Assembly: GCA_039602395.1 (NCBI GenBank)
Contig: JBCNJP010000007.1
Span: 104,520,788-104,584,787, forward strand
From: Deinandra increscens subsp. villosa
Taxonomy: Eukaryota > Streptophyta > Magnoliopsida > Asterales > Asteraceae
Reading direction: 5' to 3'
Length of the DNA stretch: 64,000 nt
The notes under the pieces were generated by a model, which was not told where the DNA came from, did no database searches, and worked only from the letters and a program-made list of their open reading frames with translations. Made by a program: the position numbers and the translations under genes. Position 1 is the first letter of the stretch, and each line of letters begins with the position of its first letter. Shown here piece by piece: positions 24,001 to 36,139 of the stretch.

Positions 24001-25087
24001 ATTGCTATGGGCTTCAACAAGTGTCAAGAACCCAGCCTACCCAGACACTCTTTATGTAGCCCCACTTGTTGGGCCTGACACGGTGAGCCTTATGAACAAC
24101 TTCTTGTAATATGACCACCTTGCAATACCGGTTGAGGTGGCAATTTCGACCCATTTATTCCGCTCACATTTGACCTCTAATAGGTCAAACTGGTAAAAAT
24201 GGAAAAAAGAAAAAGTTAGCTTAAAAGGAAACCAAGTATTTACAGGTAGTTCATAAAATTTTGGACAAAAAGTTTCGAGTCAGCCTAATTTGAACCAAGA
24301 TTACCCGTTTTGAACCGGATCATCTTTCCACCCCTACCTAGCGGGCACCAAATGCTAAGGGGGCGTTTGGTTTGTGGAATGTAATAGAATTGGAATTGTG
24401 AAGTTTTTCTTTTAAAGTTGTGCTTACTTGGGTTATGGACAAAGTTAAATTGTAGTGAATTCCTTTAATCAATGGAATTTGAGGCCATGTAAATTTCCTT
24501 CATTAAAGTGAAAGATTTCTAAGGAATGTTGAAATAGTACTAAATTCCATTGATTAAAGGATTTTATTGCATTTCAAATTCCTTCGTTACCCAACTAAAT
24601 ATAACTTTAAAAAGGAAAACTTTGCAATTCCAATTCCATTACATTCCACGAACCAAACGCCCCTAAGGGGTTTGTGTTAATCTTGTTTTTAGATGCGCCG
24701 GTTTTGACCCATTTACTATATAGATGGGTTTGGGCTATTTTAGCTGATCCATATTAACTTTACCTGTTTGATCTGCACCTGCTTTGGCCCATTAAGTGGT
24801 TGCACCAAATGTTAATGGGTTGTACTAATTTTCTTGTTTAGGTGTCAACCATGCCTGATCAAGCTCTGCAAGCATTTATTGACCACGGGACTGTTGGACG
24901 GACAATCGATTCAAATGTATCAGAGGCCGAACGAACTTACAGCGCACTAGAGAAATTGGGGATTGACTGGAGCTATGTTGGGTCCCAGCTGGAGCTTGAA
25001 GGAGTAGTTTCTTTCAAGAAAAGCTTTGACAGCTTGCTTGATAGCTTGCAGGAGAAGGCTAATTCTATGAAATTAGGCAGCCTGTAA
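21026..25087 (+). CDS. TRA2: Plastid transaldolase gene with a frame-breaking 7-bp duplication
   Basis: Seven exons: 21026-21189, 21879-22038, 22375-22424, 22772-23072, 23608-23796, 23893-24082, 24842-25087. Without the 7-bp excess in exon 6 it would encode about 430 aa, the usual plant length. Transaldolase moves a dihydroxyacetone unit between sugar phosphates in the non-oxidative pentose phosphate pathway. The N-terminus (MASISNKLSSPATLP) is a Ser/Pro-rich plastid transit peptide. NVYIKIPATAAC contains the likely Schiff-base lysine (K201). In exon 6 TTGCTA is followed at 24001 by a repeated ATTGCTA, so the reading frame shifts after codon 324 and meets TGA at 24076-24078, removing the last quarter including the region after QRLL. 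Everything else, including splice sites and codons after the defect, is intact. It is either a very young null allele/pseudogene or a consensus error. Confidence 0.88.
23124..23322. mobile_element. MITE family M1, copy 2, in transaldolase intron 4
   Basis: 199 bp with ends GTTCATTGTAGACAC / GTGTCTACAATGAAC and an exact 9-bp target duplication ATAAGTTGA at 23115-23123 and 23323-23331. A 9-bp duplication points to a Mutator-like origin. Confidence 0.75.
24359..24663. mobile_element. Tourist-like (PIF/Harbinger) MITE in transaldolase intron 6
   Basis: 305 bp, ends GGGGGCGTTTGGTTTGTGGA / CCACGAACCAAACGCCCC, target duplication TAA at 24356-24358 and 24664-24666. The inverted repeats reach far into the element (GGAATGTAATAGAATTGG). 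Confidence 0.88.
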
Positions 25088-25397
25088 ACCTTAATATCTG
25101 TTCCCACCATTTGATTTAAATCATCAGACTTACAAAGAATAATGAAAAGTGGTTGGTTGGTTGTGTAAGTGAAATGATGAGGGGTTATATATCAGTTTCT
25201 CTTATCTTTAGTGCACTGATTGTGTGGTGGTTTTTGCTCACTGATTTTGTCCATTCTTTGTTTGGTAGATTTCTTTAAAATGTTAAACAGACCTCTAAAG
25301 TATCCATTTGGTTTTTATTTATACCAACTACAACCAAAACATGGTGAATAATAAAGTTGTGAAGTTCAAAAAGACGTAACTTGGCTTCAACATGTTA

Positions 25398-25688
25398 GAG
25401 CATTCATAGTAGATTTTCCATCCTCATCTCTATAATTTATAATTTTATTATTATTTTTTCTCTCTCTTTCATTCATAACCATAATTAAATAATACTTTTT
25501 ATACCTTTATCATTGCTTTTTCACTCTCTTTCAATTTTTAAATTTTAGCAAATCACCGGGTTTTTTTTTGTCAAATATGCGGATTTTCTAAACTTTCTAT
25601 CTCCTCTACTCACAATCACTCATAACCAAACCTCAAATTTTACAGATTTACACTTACATATTTTTTTAAGAACCTACCGTGAATGCTC
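25398..25688. mobile_element. MITE with GAGCATTCA ends
   Basis: Inverted ends GAGCATTCATAGTAG / CTACCGTGAATGCTC, flanked by TTA on the left and TAA on the right (TA shared). Superfamily unclear. It lies downstream of the transaldolase gene. Confidence 0.6.
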
Positions 25689-25925
25689 TAAAGTTAAAAA
25701 AAATGTTCTTGAAAAAATGTTTATCAACTCGTATCACGTTTTCTCAAGGTGGTAACACGATCTGTACATCATGAGATGCATGTTAGAACGGTCCTAATGC
25801 TAAAGAATCACAAACACTATAATGATCAAGTGAATATGAACATGTAGTAAACCGACCTTATATAAGTAGTAGATTTGTACACTGATAAAAGAGAGAAATG
25901 CTAATTCATTTACCCATGAGACTAA

Positions 25926-26120
25926 GGGTCTATTTGCATTTCCGGTCAAAAACTGACTCGGTCAGAAGGTTTCATATACCAACTCGGTCAGTAAAAACTG
26001 ACTCGCTCAAAAGCTTTTCTGGCCAAACAAACACGCTGACCACTGACCAGTGGTCATCAGCATTAACCGAATCAGTATTCAGCTCTGATCGGACCAGATT
26101 AGTACAAATCAAACAACCCC
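25926..26120. mobile_element. PIF/Harbinger-like MITE
   Basis: 195 bp with TAA on both sides (25923-25925, 26121-26123) and ends GGGTCTATTTGCATTT / ACAAATCAAACAACCCC. The interior is rich in CTGACTCGGTCAG-type inverted repeats. Confidence 0.6.
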
Positions 26121-26142
26121 TAAGCTTGTTAAAAGACTTGTA

Positions 26143-29100
26143 TGTGACACCCGTCACTTTAATTTTAGATTAGAAATAATAATTTAGGATCTATTTGGAT
26201 TTATTTAGACTTAATTATGATTATGTGAATTATTTGAGTGATATAATATTAGATAGAATCTCGAAATTTGAACCGGCTAACGAAACGAATAAAATAATTC
26301 GTCTCGTTTTAGATTATGAATGTATATGAGTTAAAGCCTTTAGAAAAGGTTATACATTCGGTTGATGATAAATTAGAGAAAATTACGCAATAATGAAATT
26401 GAATCGTGTAAAAGCGTCACTACTTTTGGTCTCCGACCAAGTGTGACGAAACTGAAAAATAATTATACGGTTCTGAGCGTAATTTAATTTCATGAATTTT
26501 GATATAAATATTGGAACTTATTGGATTCGTAAAAATACCCACGAAACACGACATACACTGTGTGATAACTAGAATTTATAAAAATTTGAAAGAATATGTG
26601 TGTATATATATGCATGTGTGTCGTATATATATATATATAAATATATGAAATTGTGTAGTGTGATTGACTAGTTAAACCTTAATGAGACTAGATGGATTAG
26701 ATAGGTTATTATTATCTTCAAATATACACACCACCTACACATCACTTAAACAAAATTTATAAAAATTTTGCACTCTCTCCCCCTCTCTCTATTAATTCGG
26801 CCGAAGCCCCCCCCCCCCCCCCCCCCCTCACTCTCACTTCATTTTCACTCTCTCACTAAAAACACACACACACCTACTTGGATCTTCAAATCTTCAAGAA
26901 CACACACTTGAATCTTCAACCATCCTCAAGAACCAAGAACACCAACACTCTCTCTAGCTTCAAAGTAAGCAAACTTCATCTATTCTTCTTCTTAATTTCG
27001 AAACCCATCTTCAAATCCAAGAACCAACATCATTTATTGATTAGTTTTGGTGGATTTGAATGATCAAAGCTTCAACACATAAAGATTTATATGAAAAACA
27101 ACACTCACACACACAAAAATCGTGATGTGTGTGTTAGTGTGTGTTTGTGTGTGTTGAGCTTAGGGTTTAAGTTTGATCATCTAGAAACTCTCATGCATGT
27201 TAAATCTAAGTTAAAAACTTGGGTTTTATGAAAGATCAAAATGAATACTTAAGATGGAAACAATAAGATCTTGAAAGAAAACTAAAAACTAGTTACATGC
27301 ATGTGTGATTCTCATAATTTTATGTGATTTCATGTGATTTTATGAAGTTAAAGAAGTTGCTTATGTTTGATCTTGGTAGTTTGATGATGATATACATAAT
27401 ATCAAGTTATGAAACCTTTGGATTTTATAATAAAATCCGAAAATTATATAAATATATATATATGCTTGAAACTTGAAACAAAAAAAAATGTTAAATAAAA
27501 ACAAGATCTAGTGTCACAATTGTAGTAAATCCGCCTCATGGCCGTCAATGACGCCTACACGGTCGGTAACGATTGTCACTAAGATAAACCCCGTGACTAT
27601 CTCTCATGGTAATTCCGCCTATAATGGTCGGTTATGAGGAAACACGAGTGGTACACCATAAATATGTAATATTTGGTAAAATATAAGAATAAACATGTGA
27701 GTATTATATAAAATAGATAAGAAATATAAAAATTAAAAATGAAGTCAGAATATTTATGTTGGTAAAGACCAAATCTAAGTAATAAAAACATGGAGTGAAA
27801 GAATGGAGATAAAGTAATGATTAGGAGAAGACTTTCTAAGGCTTTAAATGCATTAAATGGGTGGAAATTGTAAAAATAGGTCAAAAATCCGAAAATTCTT
27901 GTTGGATCAGTAGAAGAACATTAGTTATAAAAATTTTCTAGAATTTTTGGAATTTATTTAATAATTAAAATGGAATTTATATGCTTAAAATTAGCTAAAA
28001 ATGCTTAAAAATAGAATAAATTGGAGAAATAATATAGAAAAATTTGAGAACCTATTTTGAACAGTAGGCAACTATTATAAGTGAAAATAATTGGAAACTT
28101 AGGTGAAAACGTCACCCGAACCCTTAAAACGACAAAAATAATACAATAAAACGTATAAAATTAGTAAAATAAGGCATAAATTAGGAAAAATAATTGAGAA
28201 CAGTAGCTTAAAGGCATAAAACATGTTAAAAATGTTTGAGAAACATATAAAAATAATGTGAAGATGAAACCTAAAGTATTGGAAGAAATTTGAGTAAAAA
28301 CCACTACCGAAAAGACGTAAAAATGAGGAATTTAGCATAAAACTTAGAAAAATTAAGAAATTAATATTAAAATGTTTGAAATAATGTTAAATAAGTGTAA
28401 TCACTTATACTAGGCCTTAACACAAAATTCGTAAATTAAGGATTAGATTCTCTTGGATTTTAATTATTGGAATTAGTCGAATAAGGGCAAAATCGTCATT
28501 TTTGCTCGAATAGCTTGAAAATCCAAATTTGCCACATTAGTTAAATAGAAAGACCTAAACTAATTTGATATTACTTGAATAGGACCAAGGCACCCGAATC
28601 ACACAAATAACGACACAATCGCACAAGAAAGCAAAGGTGAGTTTACTAACTTAAAGCCCCAATTTTGAATTGATGCATTTTGTTAAATGTTTTGGGCTTA
28701 ATATTGGAATATGTATTTTGGAAATGAATGATTGATTGAGAATATTATGGGTACGAAGTTATTCGTGAGTGTCGGCGCACCGCTCATAACAAGATGAGCT
28801 AGGCCTACATTTGGAATTTGGATATTTAGAACAATGCCTTCTAGATCATTAAAGTAGCGCGAGATGTATTAGTAGATTCTACTGGGGTTGACCACCCGCT
28901 CTCACTGATCAGTCGCTCTGGTCGTGAAACATGGTGAGAAATACGATCGAACATGGGTCTAGCGTTGATTTAGAGCTTGCGTATAATTTGTACATCGTAA
29001 ACCTAGCTAGTTTACGAAACCATGATATATATTCTCCATTTGGATTCACTCTTTGATTCATGAATGGAATGAAAGGGATTAAAGGATAAAGTGGAAACGA

Positions 29101-29465
29101 AAGATTTTTGTTAGTGAACTCACCAACCTCGTGTTGACTTGTGGTTTAATCTATTTTTCAGGTAACTAATGGGGTTTGTGGAGATTTGGATTTGGCTGTA
29201 TGAAGACGACTACGTGACGTGCTATCGTATCTATCTTATGTTTTAGTTTGTGGTGGAATGTAATAGGGACCTACCTATGGGATGATAGTTCATCCCTAAT
29301 CTTTTGTAAAAACACCCTAAGGGATAGTTAGGCTATCCCAATTTTGTAAATGATGGTGTTAGAATATAAATTACGTTCCGCTTAACACGGCTAAAACTAT
29401 GGGTTTAATTAATTTACTACCACGTAAGACTTCCGCTATACAATTTAAAATTTTGGGATGTTACA
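26143..29465. mobile_element. Solo LTR, 3.3 kb, probably Ty3/Gypsy
   Basis: Starts TGTGACACCC and ends GGGATGTTACA, that is TGT..ACA with matching outer bases. Flanks TTGTA (26138-26142) and TTATA (29466-29470) match at 4 of 5 bases, a decayed 5-bp duplication. No primer-binding site, coding domain or second LTR follows, so it is a recombined solo LTR. Length and start resemble the long LTRs of plant Tekay-type chromoviruses; that assignment is inference. It contains a poly-C run (26807-26828) and AC/TG microsatellites. Confidence 0.7.
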
Positions 29466-29763
29466 TTATAACCTGTTGATATCAGAATGTTAAATCAGGC
29501 CTAATATGAGAAGACCCTTTTGTAGTTGACCTCAATGTCATCTGTTAAATTCATTTCTGGACTCTACTAGACCATCAAGATTACTCAAAGGTCAAGCCTT
29601 TGGTCTCTTTTTGACCCTTGACTAATGTATGGTGGGAGAGAGATGGGGTAGGATGGTAAATTCGTTAAAGCCGTTATCTTTCTCTCATAAACTTCGATGC
29701 ACTACTGTCTACCAACTGTAGCGGGAAATTGTTCGAGGGTGTGTTGCAGGATCTTGCTAATAA

Positions 29764-32588
29764 ATGGTGTTGGGGGTTACAGTTGCAGCTATCAGAGCGA
29801 TTCCCTCGTTCTCCAACCCTAAATCTTGTTCTTCTTCTTCATTGGTACTCTTAAAATCACCACTTCATTATCTTTCTATATTTTTATCTTCTCAAATCCT
29901 TGTAAACCTAAATTGAAATTGGGTGCATCGTTTGATTTTACAGCAATGGGTACAAAAGCAAACCAAATCAGAATCACCCCCAATTTTACGATCCACACAT
30001 GTATCCTCTTCTTTATCTGGTTGGTAATTTCACTAATTTGGATTCAATTTTAGAATTTACTGGCTTATCTACTGTAAATCTTTGATAAATGTTAACCTGC
30101 TTCCATAATTTGCTTGATGCAGATGGAATGGATTCATTAGAAGATGCAAAATCAGCTAAAATTGATAGGAGGAAATTGTTGGTGTCATCTGTGGGGTTAT
30201 TTGCAGTGTCATTGGGAAATAATTTAGGAGATGGAGCTGCTATGGCATCTAATTTTGCTGACAGTAATCTTCTTTTACTTGTGAAAATTTTGTTATCTGC
30301 ATTGTGGTTTTATAAAGTTTGGATGCAAATATGTGTAAGGTTAATGGTTTATTGTCATCATTCGGGTTCCTTTGGAACATTATGTAGCAAAATTTCTTTC
30401 TAAATTTTGTCAAGATTTAGGTAATGAAGATCCTAAATTTCTTTCTAGTGTTTGGGTGTACTTTATGAAACTGATTTGATTATGTGATTATTTATGGGCA
30501 TATTAGGAGCAGCTTCAACAAAGTTGATTCTGATTATCTGATTCTTGAATGGTCATTTTATGAACATATGCTTAAATATTAAGAGAATGTCAAGTAATCA
30601 AACACATGAATAATTGGTTATCACTACTTTAAACAACAGAAGTACATCCAACTATCGTCCATTGCCGCCCATTTTTCTACAATCGGTTATGTGTTTCTAA
30701 TTTATTAAATATCTGTGAATGAGTGAGAATCTACATCATTATTGTAAGTTTTACATGCCGTAGAAAGTTTTTTGATTTCCATTTTTATGAAAAATGAATA
30801 TGTTTTTTTATTTGCAGTGCCAGCCTTGAAGGGGAAGGATTATGGAAAATCAAAGATGAAGTATCCTGATTATGCTGAGACAAGTTCAGGACTCCAGTAT
30901 AAGGTGTTTCCAGGGTGGATATTCATAATTTCTTTTAGGAAAATTGGAATTAAATAATCCAAGTTATTGGGTATTGGCGGATAATAATCCGAAGTTCTCA
31001 AATATCTGGCCTATAATAATCCCAATTATTTGGGTCTTGTAATTCATTGGGCCGCCGTTAATTTTTCACTAACTCCGTTAGTTGTGTGCTGACGTGGCAC
31101 GTGCCACGTCAGCAAGTATGATGCCACATCACCTGCCACGTTAGCAAAAATGATGCCACATCACCTGCCACGTCAGCAAGTACTAGCGGAGTTAGTGAAA
31201 AATTAACGGCGGCCCAATGAATTCCAAGACCCAAATAATTGAGATTATTGTAGGCCAGATATTGGAACTTCGGATTATTATCCGCCAATATCCAATAACT
31301 TGGATTATTTAATTCCAATTTTACCTTTCTTTTATTTGTCTGTTTTATTTGGCACGTCGTTTAATCTATTTTTCAAATTTAAAAACTCAAAATATGCAGG
31401 ACTTGCGAGCAGGAAACGGTACAATGCCAAAGAAGGGAGACATTGTAGTGGTATGCCAACCGTTTTGTACGTCCCAACTTATGTTTTTATGTAGAGCATT
31501 TTAGCATGACAACATAAATAAAAGAAAATAAAAATATTGGAATAAAAGAAAAGTAAGATGTGGGAAGAAAGTTTTGATGTAGTGAATGCATTAGGTTGAT
31601 TGGGATGGCTACACAATTGGATATTATGGGCGAATATTTGAAGCTAGAAACAAGACGAAGGGTGGTTCTTTTGAGGTATACCATACCTATAATTGTGCTG
31701 TTCCAAATAAACAAAGAAATAAATAAAAGAAATCATACATATCGTTGTGAAGATGCTATATTGTTTCTCTCAATTGTAGACTTGCATTTACCGTTTTACA
31801 ATTTTGCAGGGAGGTGATAAGTCCTTTTACAGATTCCAATTAGGTTCCCATGAGGTATTTTCGTTTTTACTAAAAGTAAAGGTGACATTTGAGTGTGTCA
31901 CTTATTTGAATTGTGTGTAGAGAACTTCAAAAGTTCCACTTTGATGTTGATAACTCATATTTTTTCTTACCATTTAATGTAACATCATAATTTTCTACCA
32001 TTTGAAGTAGCTAAAATTTTATCAAAGGGTGAGTTTTGCAAGTTTGATACATCAAAATGAAACCATAAAAGTCTGCCTAAATGAGTAAAAATGGCATTTC
32101 TGTGAGAAAAGAATGGTTATGTTTATAAAAAAAATGATCACTCACAGGTGATACCAGCTTTTGAGGAAGCTATTGCAAGCATGTCTTTGGGTGGCGTTAG
32201 AAGGTAAAATATCAACTTATAATGCGAATTTAATCTACACAAAGGTTTTGTTTCTAGTCTTAGGGAACTTTATGATGACAGCCTCGGTTTATGAAGTAAG
32301 CGGTTTGATTCATATATCTAAAACCATTTTGTTTAGGATCATCGTGCCCCCGGATCTTGGATATCCAGAAAATGATTACAACAAGAGTGGTCCAAAACCT
32401 ACAACATTTTCGGTAACACCATCACTTTCTTTATTCCTGTCTCACATGATAACCTGACAACCATATTTGACATTATGTTCTAACATCCACAGGGTCAAAG
32501 GGCACTGGATTTTGTTCTCAAGAATCAAGGATTAATTGATAAAACACTTCTGTTTGATATCGAGCTTGTAAACATTATATCCAACTGA
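29764..32588 (+). CDS. FKBP19: FKBP19-type peptidyl-prolyl isomerase, thylakoid lumen
   Basis: Ten exons: 29764-29844, 29944-30019, 30123-30263, 30818-30903, 31400-31450, 31595-31675, 31810-31854, 32148-32203, 32337-32412, 32493-32588, giving 262 aa with all phases consistent. The N-terminus is Ser-rich (plastid transit); then DRRKLLVSSVGLFAVSLG (67-84) is a twin-arginine lumen-targeting signal followed by an AMA cleavage site. ALKGKDYGKSKMKYPDYAE and NDYNKSGP are the signature stretches I recall from Arabidopsis FKBP19 (At5g13410). The FKBP fold (about 130-255) contains DWDGYTIGYYGRIFEARN and VIPAFEEAI. Lumenal FKBPs catalyse proline isomerisation or act as assembly factors for photosystem proteins. 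The first exon start is the only in-frame ATG near the promoter. Intron 4 holds a MULE-like MITE. Confidence 0.93.
30938..31325. mobile_element. MULE-like MITE in FKBP19 intron 4
   Basis: 388 bp, almost entirely one inverted repeat, ends GGAAAATTGGAATTAAAT / ATTTAATTCCAATTTTACC, exact 9-bp target duplication TTTCTTTTA at 30929-30937 and 31326-31334. The centre holds repeated GCCACGTCAGCA units. The end GGAAAATTGG recurs at the right end of the larger element at 59741-60956. Confidence 0.85.
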
Positions 32589-33502
32589 AGAATCTTGGTT
32601 TCTTTCATACAAGTGATATGTATTACATTATAAAGATCACAACTTTTTACCACTTTTATGCAAAATATCAGCAAGTCATTTCACATTCCCATTAAAAAAG
32701 ATACCAAAAGTTCCAATTCTGAAGAATATTACACCCTTTTCACACACTGATGGTTTCAAGCCATTATCAAGATCATGGAAAAGAGCTGACACGTCATCAA
32801 CTAACTTCCTGTGAATTTAATCACCCAGTATTAACGTCAACTAAAAATGATTAGGCTTTCTAGTTGATGTTTCTATTCTGGTCATGTCATGCAACTTAAG
32901 AAAATTACTAGATTGACCTTCCAAAACTGAAGTTAAAAACTGCCCTTCCTACCAACTTCTCTTCTTTTCTTTGATGGAATTTTATTTTATTATGTATGTT
33001 ACGTATGTATAACGGTATATATTTACTTTTAAAATTATTACGATATCTCTAATGATGTTCACTTGTTTCAACGGTTTGTCTTTAAAGTGATAACTTGATA
33101 ATAAGGTGGTGGTTTTTCAGTAAAAAGATTATGAGATCAAATCTTGTAATGTACATGTGTGATGGTGGTGATTTAACTGTTAAAAAAAACTTGTCTGAAC
33201 GTTTCACAAATGTGTATATGAGTTTGTTCGTAACTACATTGATTTTGTTAGAAAAATTAGAGAAAATATAACCCATAAGAATGTTTTTAACCAAACACAA
33301 ACAAAGATCCCTATAAATGTGGAATTTCGGCAAATATAGTTTACGGTGAAAAGGAAATATTATATAAAAGAAAAGAGAATATTGGTGTTAGGCATCCAAG
33401 TTATATGTCAAACATCTCAAAACTACGACATTCTGAATTAAAAATCTAAAAGTAAAACAAAAATGACTTTTTAACAACATTTTTTTCCTCACTCGTCTAT
33501 TA

Positions 33503-35360
33503 GGGTGCCCGGTATGGGGTATCAAAAAATTCGGCAACCCCACATTCGGCAACCCATTTTTTTCGGCAATTCGGCAACCCCATACCAAACCCTTCGGCAT
33601 GTTGATTTCGGCAAAAAAGAAAAAGAAATTCGGCATTTGATTGCCGAACGTTACCGACGTTTTTGGGAGAAGGATTCGAACGTTGAACGGTCATATGACC
33701 GTTTGACTTAGTTTTTTTTTTCCTTATCTTTCTCTATATATACACAAATTTTGTACACTCTTCACACTACCTCACTTCATCATTCTAATTTTTACAACAT
33801 GATTCCAATTATCCCTCCCGAGTTAATGACATCGTCTAGTAGTTCTAGTGACTCGGACACGGAGGCGTTGATGTTTATGAAAACTTGTTACGAAGCCATA
33901 ATTTTACAAGAAGAAGGGGATACGGCACGTTCGAAGAAAAGGAAAAGTATACGTCGAGATCGTGAGGCAGGGCATGAACGTATTGGTGGAACTCTATTTT
34001 GCCGATCATCCTCGTTTCAACGAAGGTATTTTTAAAGAGCGTTTTCGAATGTCTAAAAGGTTGTTTTTAAAAATTGTTAGCGACATTGAACAAAATTTTG
34101 AATGGTATCAATTACGTCAAGACGCAAGGGGGAGGACAAGCTTCTCCCCTTTACAAAAGTGTACGGTAGCTATTCGCCAACTGGCGACCGATAACGTATA
34201 CGACGAGTACGATGAAACCTTTTCGATGTCGGAAAGAACAACGCGTGAATGTTTGATAAATTTTTGTGATGCTATACTTAAGCTTTATAAAGATGAGTTT
34301 CTTCGTTCTCCTACCTCCCATGATATCGAGCGTTTATATGAGGCGCATGGGCAATATCATGGTCTTCCTGGCATGATCGGTAGCATCGACTGTACTCACT
34401 GGGAGTGGAGGAACTGTCCACGGGAGTATCATGGGCAATATCATCGAGGTGATCACGCAAATCCAACGATCATTCTCGAGGCAGTGGCATCACATGACAT
34501 GTGGTTTTGGCATGCTTTCTTCGGTGTACCGGGTGCTAACAATGACATAAATGTTCTTAACCAATCACCATTGTTTGCGAACGAGTTACATAGCGTTGCT
34601 CCGAGATGTCCTTTTGTTGTGAACGGTCGACAATATAAACGTGGTTATTATCTGGTTGATGGCATCTACCCTACTTGGTCAGTCTTTTTGAAAGCCTTTC
34701 GTCATCCATACGAGATCAAAGAGAAGAAAATGAAGAAAATACAAGAGAGTGCAAGAAAAGACGTTGAAAGAGCGTTTCGCATGTTAAAATCAAAGTGGGC
34801 GATTACTAATCGCAAAGGGCGTCCGGTTTCTAAAGATCTAATGGAGAACATCATTTACACTTGCATGATATTTCAGAACATGATACTTAAAGACGAAGGC
34901 AGTGCAATATCACCGATACACATTCGTGATCCTCCAGTACAAGCGCATATCGACGAAACTGTGTTGCATGAGTTACGCGACGCTGAGACACATTTTAGGC
35001 TACGACAAGACATAACGGAGCACATCGAGCAAAACGTGGAGGTGGTATTAACTGAGCAAGAAATAAACCAACAGTTCTAGCTTTGAAATAAAAATGTTGT
35101 CGTTTGTTTTAAGTAATGTAATCGTCACATTTTATTTAATAAATTGTTGTTTGATTTATAATATAATATAATATAAAAATGCAAAAAAAAAAAAAAAAAA
35201 AAACATTCAACTTATCCTACCCAATATATCCCACCCATACCACTTCAAAAAACAAAAAAGACATATACTTTTTTCTCTCTCCTGTGTCACTCTCCTATTG
35301 GTCCATCAACTTATCTCATTTTACTCATCCTAAAAAATTTATCCCCCACACCGCTCACCC
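33503..35360 (+). mobile_element. PIF/Harbinger transposon with transposase ORF
   Basis: 1858 bp, TTA target duplication at 33500-33502 and 35361-35363, ends GGGTGCCCGGTATGGGG / CCCCCACACCGCTCACCC. It holds one large transposase ORF and no Myb-like accessory gene, which autonomous members of this superfamily need. Its left end resembles that of the element at 47210. Confidence 0.85.
33799..35080 (+). pseudogene. Harbinger-type DDE transposase, frameshifted near the N-terminus
   Basis: Two overlapping frames make one protein: MIPIIPPELMTSSSSSSDSD from 33799 to RDREAGHER, then VELYFADHPRF from about 33985 to the stop at 35080. One extra A near 33982 (CGTATTGGTG where CGTTTGGTG is expected) breaks the frame; the long 372-codon part could still start at ATG 33962. 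It carries the family blocks IRQLATDNVYDEYDE, GMIGSIDCTHWEW, PTIILEAVASHDMWFWHAF and LNQSPLF, with acidic residues in IDCTHW, FGVPGANNDINVL and KDVERAFRMLKSKW of the kind that form the DDE/DDD triad. It is homologous to plant nuclease-like domesticated proteins but lies inside intact transposon ends, so it is a transposase. Confidence 0.85.
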
Positions 35361-35363
35361 TTA

Positions 35364-36139
35364 TGGATCTTAAGCCATCAACTACACCACTAGAGAAATG
35401 ACACCTTATTAATTACTAAGATACCTTAAAACCCAGTTCGTTATCGTTATGTCTTGAGATCCATCTTCTTTTCAGTACACTACTTAACTAAATATCTTTT
35501 ACACAATTATTTACTTGTACATTGTACATTTTCCTTTTGTTTTCTTCAAATCTGAAGTTTCACCAATACAGAATATTGGGGCGTCGTGTGAGTCCAAAAA
35601 AACAAATTTTAGTTGTATCTCTAAGGTTTTTAATCCAAACAAAACATGGATGGCAAGAATAACTTCGGTAGAAAAAGTCATTTTTAGTTTTGTTTTTTAG
35701 GCTTTTTTTTTTTTAATCGAAACGATGTAGTTTTAACTTTTAAGTGATTTCCGTATAACACAAAACCATTTCACTTTTCTCATTATACAACGGGTAGTTT
35801 CAGCTAATATGTGAATCAGTTCTCTACAAAACTAGCCACGGGTCTCAAAAAGATAACTTGGTTACAAAATGATAGCCTCCCAATTAAAAGGTTGAGTTTA
35901 AATCTTAGAAAACGTAAGTGTAGTGAATTTAGTTTTTGAAAAGATAAACAAAACTAACCTTGGTGTCATCAAGAAAATATTTGTAACAATTTGAAAAAAA
36001 AAAAAACAACTTTTTCACTCCCTCAACTCAAAATGATTACAAACATGTAGCACAAAGAGGGAAAACACCACTTTACTTGCCTGAATCCGAAAAACATTAA
36101 TTGTACAAATGTTTTTTTTTTCCCTTTATATTCTAATCT
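35364..36139. other. Intergenic region between the Harbinger element and NEF1
   Basis: No coding exon seen. A SINE-like patch (GGTTGAGTTTAAATCTTAG near 35890) is the only structure noted. The right end contains the 3' UTR of NEF1. Confidence 0.5.
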
